From JBBKWH01 sp041165345 (lineage in GTDB: Bacteria; Pseudomonadota; Gammaproteobacteria; Pseudomonadales; Moraxellaceae): a stretch of DNA of 7,051 bases. The notes under the pieces were generated by a model. It had not been told where the DNA came from, did no database searches, and saw only the letters and a program-made list of their open reading frames with translations. Location of the stretch: contig JBEANQ010000130.1 of NCBI GenBank assembly GCA_041165345.1, forward strand, positions 1 through 7,051, in the 5' to 3' direction. The translations under genes were made by a program, and so were the position numbers. Of the stretch, positions 5,835 to 7,051 are shown piece by piece. Numbering within the stretch: the first letter of the stretch is position 1; every line of letters starts with the position of its first letter.

Positions 5835-5962
5835 TTATCAGCGTGTATATGATGAGCGATATGTTGCGCCCAATAAACTGAAGCCAAGCCGCTAAAAAAC
5901 ACCGGTGATCACATGCTTTCCGTTAGGCTAAAGACTCTATCGTTTTGCTCAAGGACATTGGT
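5835..5962. other. Upstream region of the lipoprotein gene
   Basis: With 5786-5834 this forms a 177-bp divergent region. It holds two overlapping 8-bp palindromes, CACCGGTG (5900-5907) and GTGATCAC (5905-5912), a TATGAT (5848-5853) that could be a plus-strand -10 without a good -35, and the AAGGA ribosome binding site (5951-5955). I see no gene here. Confidence 0.4.
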
Positions 5963-6214
5963 ATGACATTTGCTCAATCTGTGCTTTTAGTGGTCAGTTC
6001 GCTGCTGTTAGGCGCTTGCTCACAGTGGCCGACCAAGGTGCAGCCGACGCTTATGGTGGGTGGTGATCGTGATGCACACGGTTGTATTGGGTCGGCGGGG
6101 TATTCATGGTGTGGGCAAGAAAATGCCTGTGTTCGCCCGTGGGAGTTGGCACGACAAAAGGGGCTAAACTTTGATGGCGATCACGCCTATGATCAGTACT
6201 GCGCGGGCAAATAA
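5963..6214 (+). CDS. Small cysteine-rich lipoprotein
   Basis: An 83-residue protein started at ATG 5963, with AAGGA 7 nt upstream; a TTG six codons earlier (5945) is less likely. Residues 1-18 are a lipoprotein signal with lipobox LLGAC, so Cys19 should be lipidated after signal peptidase II cleavage. Ser at +2, rather than Asp, predicts sorting to the outer membrane. The mature part is a compact domain with four further cysteines (41, 50, 56, 80) in the pattern GGDRDAHGC-x(8)-C-x(5)-C-VRPWE, ending DQYCAGK. Such spacing suggests two disulfides or a metal site. I have a sense of similar HGCxxSAGYxWC motifs in short uncharacterised proteobacterial exported proteins, but cannot verify it. Transcribed divergently from the antitoxin; function unknown. 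Confidence 0.8.
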   Translation: MTFAQSVLLVVSSLLLGACSQWPTKVQPTLMVGGDRDAHGCIGSAGYSWCGQENACVRPWELARQKGLNFDGDHAYDQYCAGK

Positions 6215-6240
6215 CAGTCACCACAACCGCAACGGTGTCC

Positions 6241-6250
6241 ATCAGCTGAT
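6241..6250. repeat. Perfect 10-bp palindrome ATCAGCTGAT
   Basis: A perfect inverted repeat in the gap after the lipoprotein gene, 26 bp past its stop. It could be a protein-binding site; it lacks the length and T-run of a terminator. Confidence 0.25.
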
Positions 6251-6270
6251 TGTGTAGGAGTGTGCCAAGG

Positions 6271-6366
6271 ATGAAGCAGCTTTATTTTATCAGGTTCGCC
6301 GTAAAACCCATTGCTTTAGCTGTGAGTGGGTTTGCTAACGCCACAAAAGGTCTAAAAAGAGCCTAG
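6271..6366 (+). CDS. Possible 31-residue cationic small protein
   Basis: A short ORF begins ATG AAG CAG CTT with AGGAG (6256-6260) 10 nt upstream and stops at TAG 6364-6366. The product, MKQLYFIRFAVK then PIALAVSGFANATKGLKRA, has six Lys/Arg and no acidic residue. It resembles a signal peptide (a hydrophobic stretch ending FANA, followed by TKGLKRA), so it could be a small membrane-active or exported peptide, or the stub of a decayed exported protein. It sits 13 bp before the HD-domain gene on the same strand, and may be a leader to it or merely chance. A 9-bp hairpin (6304-6312 with 6325-6333) lies inside it. Size alone leaves the call uncertain. Confidence 0.3.
   Translation: MKQLYFIRFAVKPIALAVSGFANATKGLKRA
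6304..6333 (+). repeat. Hairpin upstream of the HD-domain gene
   Basis: AAACCCATT (6304-6312) pairs with AGTGGGTTT (6325-6333), nine pairs with one G-U and a 12-nt loop. It ends 46 nt before the HD gene start. No T-run follows, so a terminator is unlikely; an mRNA structure in the leader is possible. Confidence 0.35.
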
Positions 6367-6379
6367 AAAGAGAGCGATC

Positions 6380-6820
6380 ATGGCTACACTCGAACACGCC
6401 ATTATGCTGGCGGCTCAAGTCCATGCAGGGCAAACTGATCAAGCAGGACAGCCCTATATTTTGCATCCACTACGGGTGATGCTGGCGGTGAGTGGTGTCG
6501 AGCAGCAATGTGCCGCAGTGTTGCATGATGTGGTGGAAGACACCGCCATCACATTGGCTGACTTGCGTGCGCTGGGGTTTGCCGAGCCTGTGCTGGCTGC
6601 GGTATTGGCTTTGACCAAGCAACAGGGCGAGTCTCGATTGGCAGCGGCGTATCGTGCGGCGGCTCACCCGATTGCACGGATGGTTAAACTAGCCGATGTG
6701 ACAGACAACATGAACATGAGCCGGATTGCGCAGCCTACCCAAAAAGATTGGGCGCGTTTAGAAGAATATCAACAGGTCAAAGCCGTGCTATTGGCCGCCA
6801 TGGATGGGCATGAACAATGA
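6380..6820 (+). CDS. Small HD-domain phosphohydrolase, RelA/SpoT (Mesh1)-like
   Basis: A 146-residue stand-alone HD hydrolase resembling the hydrolase domain of RelA/SpoT and the small alarmone hydrolases, which remove the 3'-pyrophosphate of (p)ppGpp. Motifs in order: AAQVHAGQTDQAGQPYILHP with metal ligand His29; AVLHDVVEDT with His49-Asp50 and the catalytic-type Glu53-Asp54; LTKQQGES; and VKLADVTDNM with Asp106. All four HD metal ligands and the ED pair are present, so it should be active. There is no synthetase, TGS or ACT domain. The His29 to His49 gap is shorter than I recall for Mesh1, so the substrate may be another nucleotide. Start ATG 6380 has only a weak GAGAG upstream. The stop overlaps the next gene by 4 bp (ATGA), pointing to coexpression. 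Cytosolic. Confidence 0.85.
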   Translation: MATLEHAIMLAAQVHAGQTDQAGQPYILHPLRVMLAVSGVEQQCAAVLHDVVEDTAITLADLRALGFAEPVLAAVLALTKQQGESRLAAAYRAAAHPIARMVKLADVTDNMNMSRIAQPTQKDWARLEEYQQVKAVLLAAMDGHEQ

Positions 6821-7051
6821 ATGAATTCCACATAACATGGGGCGTGTGGGTGGGGCTTATGCTGACCACACTGGCACATGCAGATGTTGAGATGGCCGCT
6901 CACAAACCCGTTGCATCAACGGTAGAAGCTGTCGTACTTGCGCCTGTTGCGCCTGTTGCGCCTGTTGCGCCTGTTGCGCCTGTTGCGCCTGTTGCGCCTG
7001 TTGCGCCTGTTGCGCCTGTTGCGCCTGTTGCGCCTGTTGCGCCTGTTGCGC
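6817..7051 (+). CDS. Exported Ala-Pro-Val repeat protein, partial
   Basis: Starts at ATG 6817, inside the HD gene stop (ATGA overlap), and is open to the window edge (78 codons). The next ATG at 6821 is in a frame that stops after four codons. Residues 1-22 are a signal peptide (WGVWVGLMLTTLAHA, cut after AHA22). After about 19 residues (DVEMAAHKPVASTVEAVVL) the chain becomes (Ala-Pro-Val)n, at least 12 units, encoded by a perfect 9-bp repeat. Pro-rich repeats of this kind form extended rods and occur in periplasm-spanning or cell-surface linkers, as in TonB-like proteins. The functional domain must lie beyond the window, so no function can be given. The repeat keeps frame when it gains or loses units. 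Confidence 0.75.
   Translation, partial: MNEFHITWGVWVGLMLTTLAHADVEMAAHKPVASTVEAVVLAPVAPVAPVAPVAPVAPVAPVAPVAPVAPVAPVAPVA
6940..7051. repeat. Perfect 9-bp tandem repeat (GCGCCTGTT), 12 copies and a partial one
   Basis: GCGCCTGTT repeats without a single mismatch from 6940 to 7047, then GCGC at the window end. Read in the gene frame each unit is Ala-Pro-Val with identical codons. Identity down to third bases points to recent slippage or recombination expansion and probable copy-number variation between strains. All six frames lack stop codons across it. Confidence 0.97.

Noticed and set aside
6940..7051. Tandem repeat considered as a CRISPR or origin iteron array
   Set aside because: Units are 9 bp, contiguous without spacers, and in frame with a coding region; no rep gene or cas gene is present.

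Overview
The window looks like chromosomal DNA of a gammaproteobacterium, most likely in or near the Moraxellaceae. The IlvI, IlvH and IlvC proteins closely resemble what I recall of the Acinetobacter/Pseudomonas versions, for example the IlvI C-terminus ending WLRKGERT and the IlvC C-terminus ending NKIIDKEKN. This is recall, not a database search. No rRNA, tRNA, CRISPR array, insertion sequence or phage gene is visible.

Layout. (1) Positions 1-889, minus strand: two tandem genes for small exported DUF4124-type proteins; the second runs off the left edge. (2) Positions 890-1388: a 499-bp divergent region holding a candidate promoter and a structured leader for the next operon. (3) Positions 1389-4767, plus strand: ilvI-ilvH-ilvC, the first two enzymatic steps of valine/isoleucine/leucine synthesis. 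ilvI and ilvH overlap by one base; ilvC follows a 146-bp structured gap and ends at a strong intrinsic terminator. (4) Positions 4857-5785: an AT-rich gene for an exported protein of unknown function, convergent with a Phd/YefM-type antitoxin gene that has no toxin beside it. (5) Positions 5963-6366: a small cysteine-rich lipoprotein gene and a possible 31-codon ORF. (6) Positions 6380-7051: a small RelA/SpoT-like HD hydrolase gene overlapping by 4 bp a gene for a secreted protein with a perfect 9-bp (Ala-Pro-Val) tandem repeat that runs off the right edge.

Working together: IlvI is the catalytic and IlvH the regulatory subunit of acetohydroxyacid synthase, and IlvC converts its products, so this block is one metabolic unit. 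The rest is accessory: envelope or exported small proteins, an orphan antitoxin and a probable nucleotide (alarmone-type) hydrolase. I do not see a convincing new multi-gene system. The best leads are the orphan antitoxin with an elaborate operator, the overlapping HD-hydrolase/APV-repeat pair, and the long leader of ilvI.
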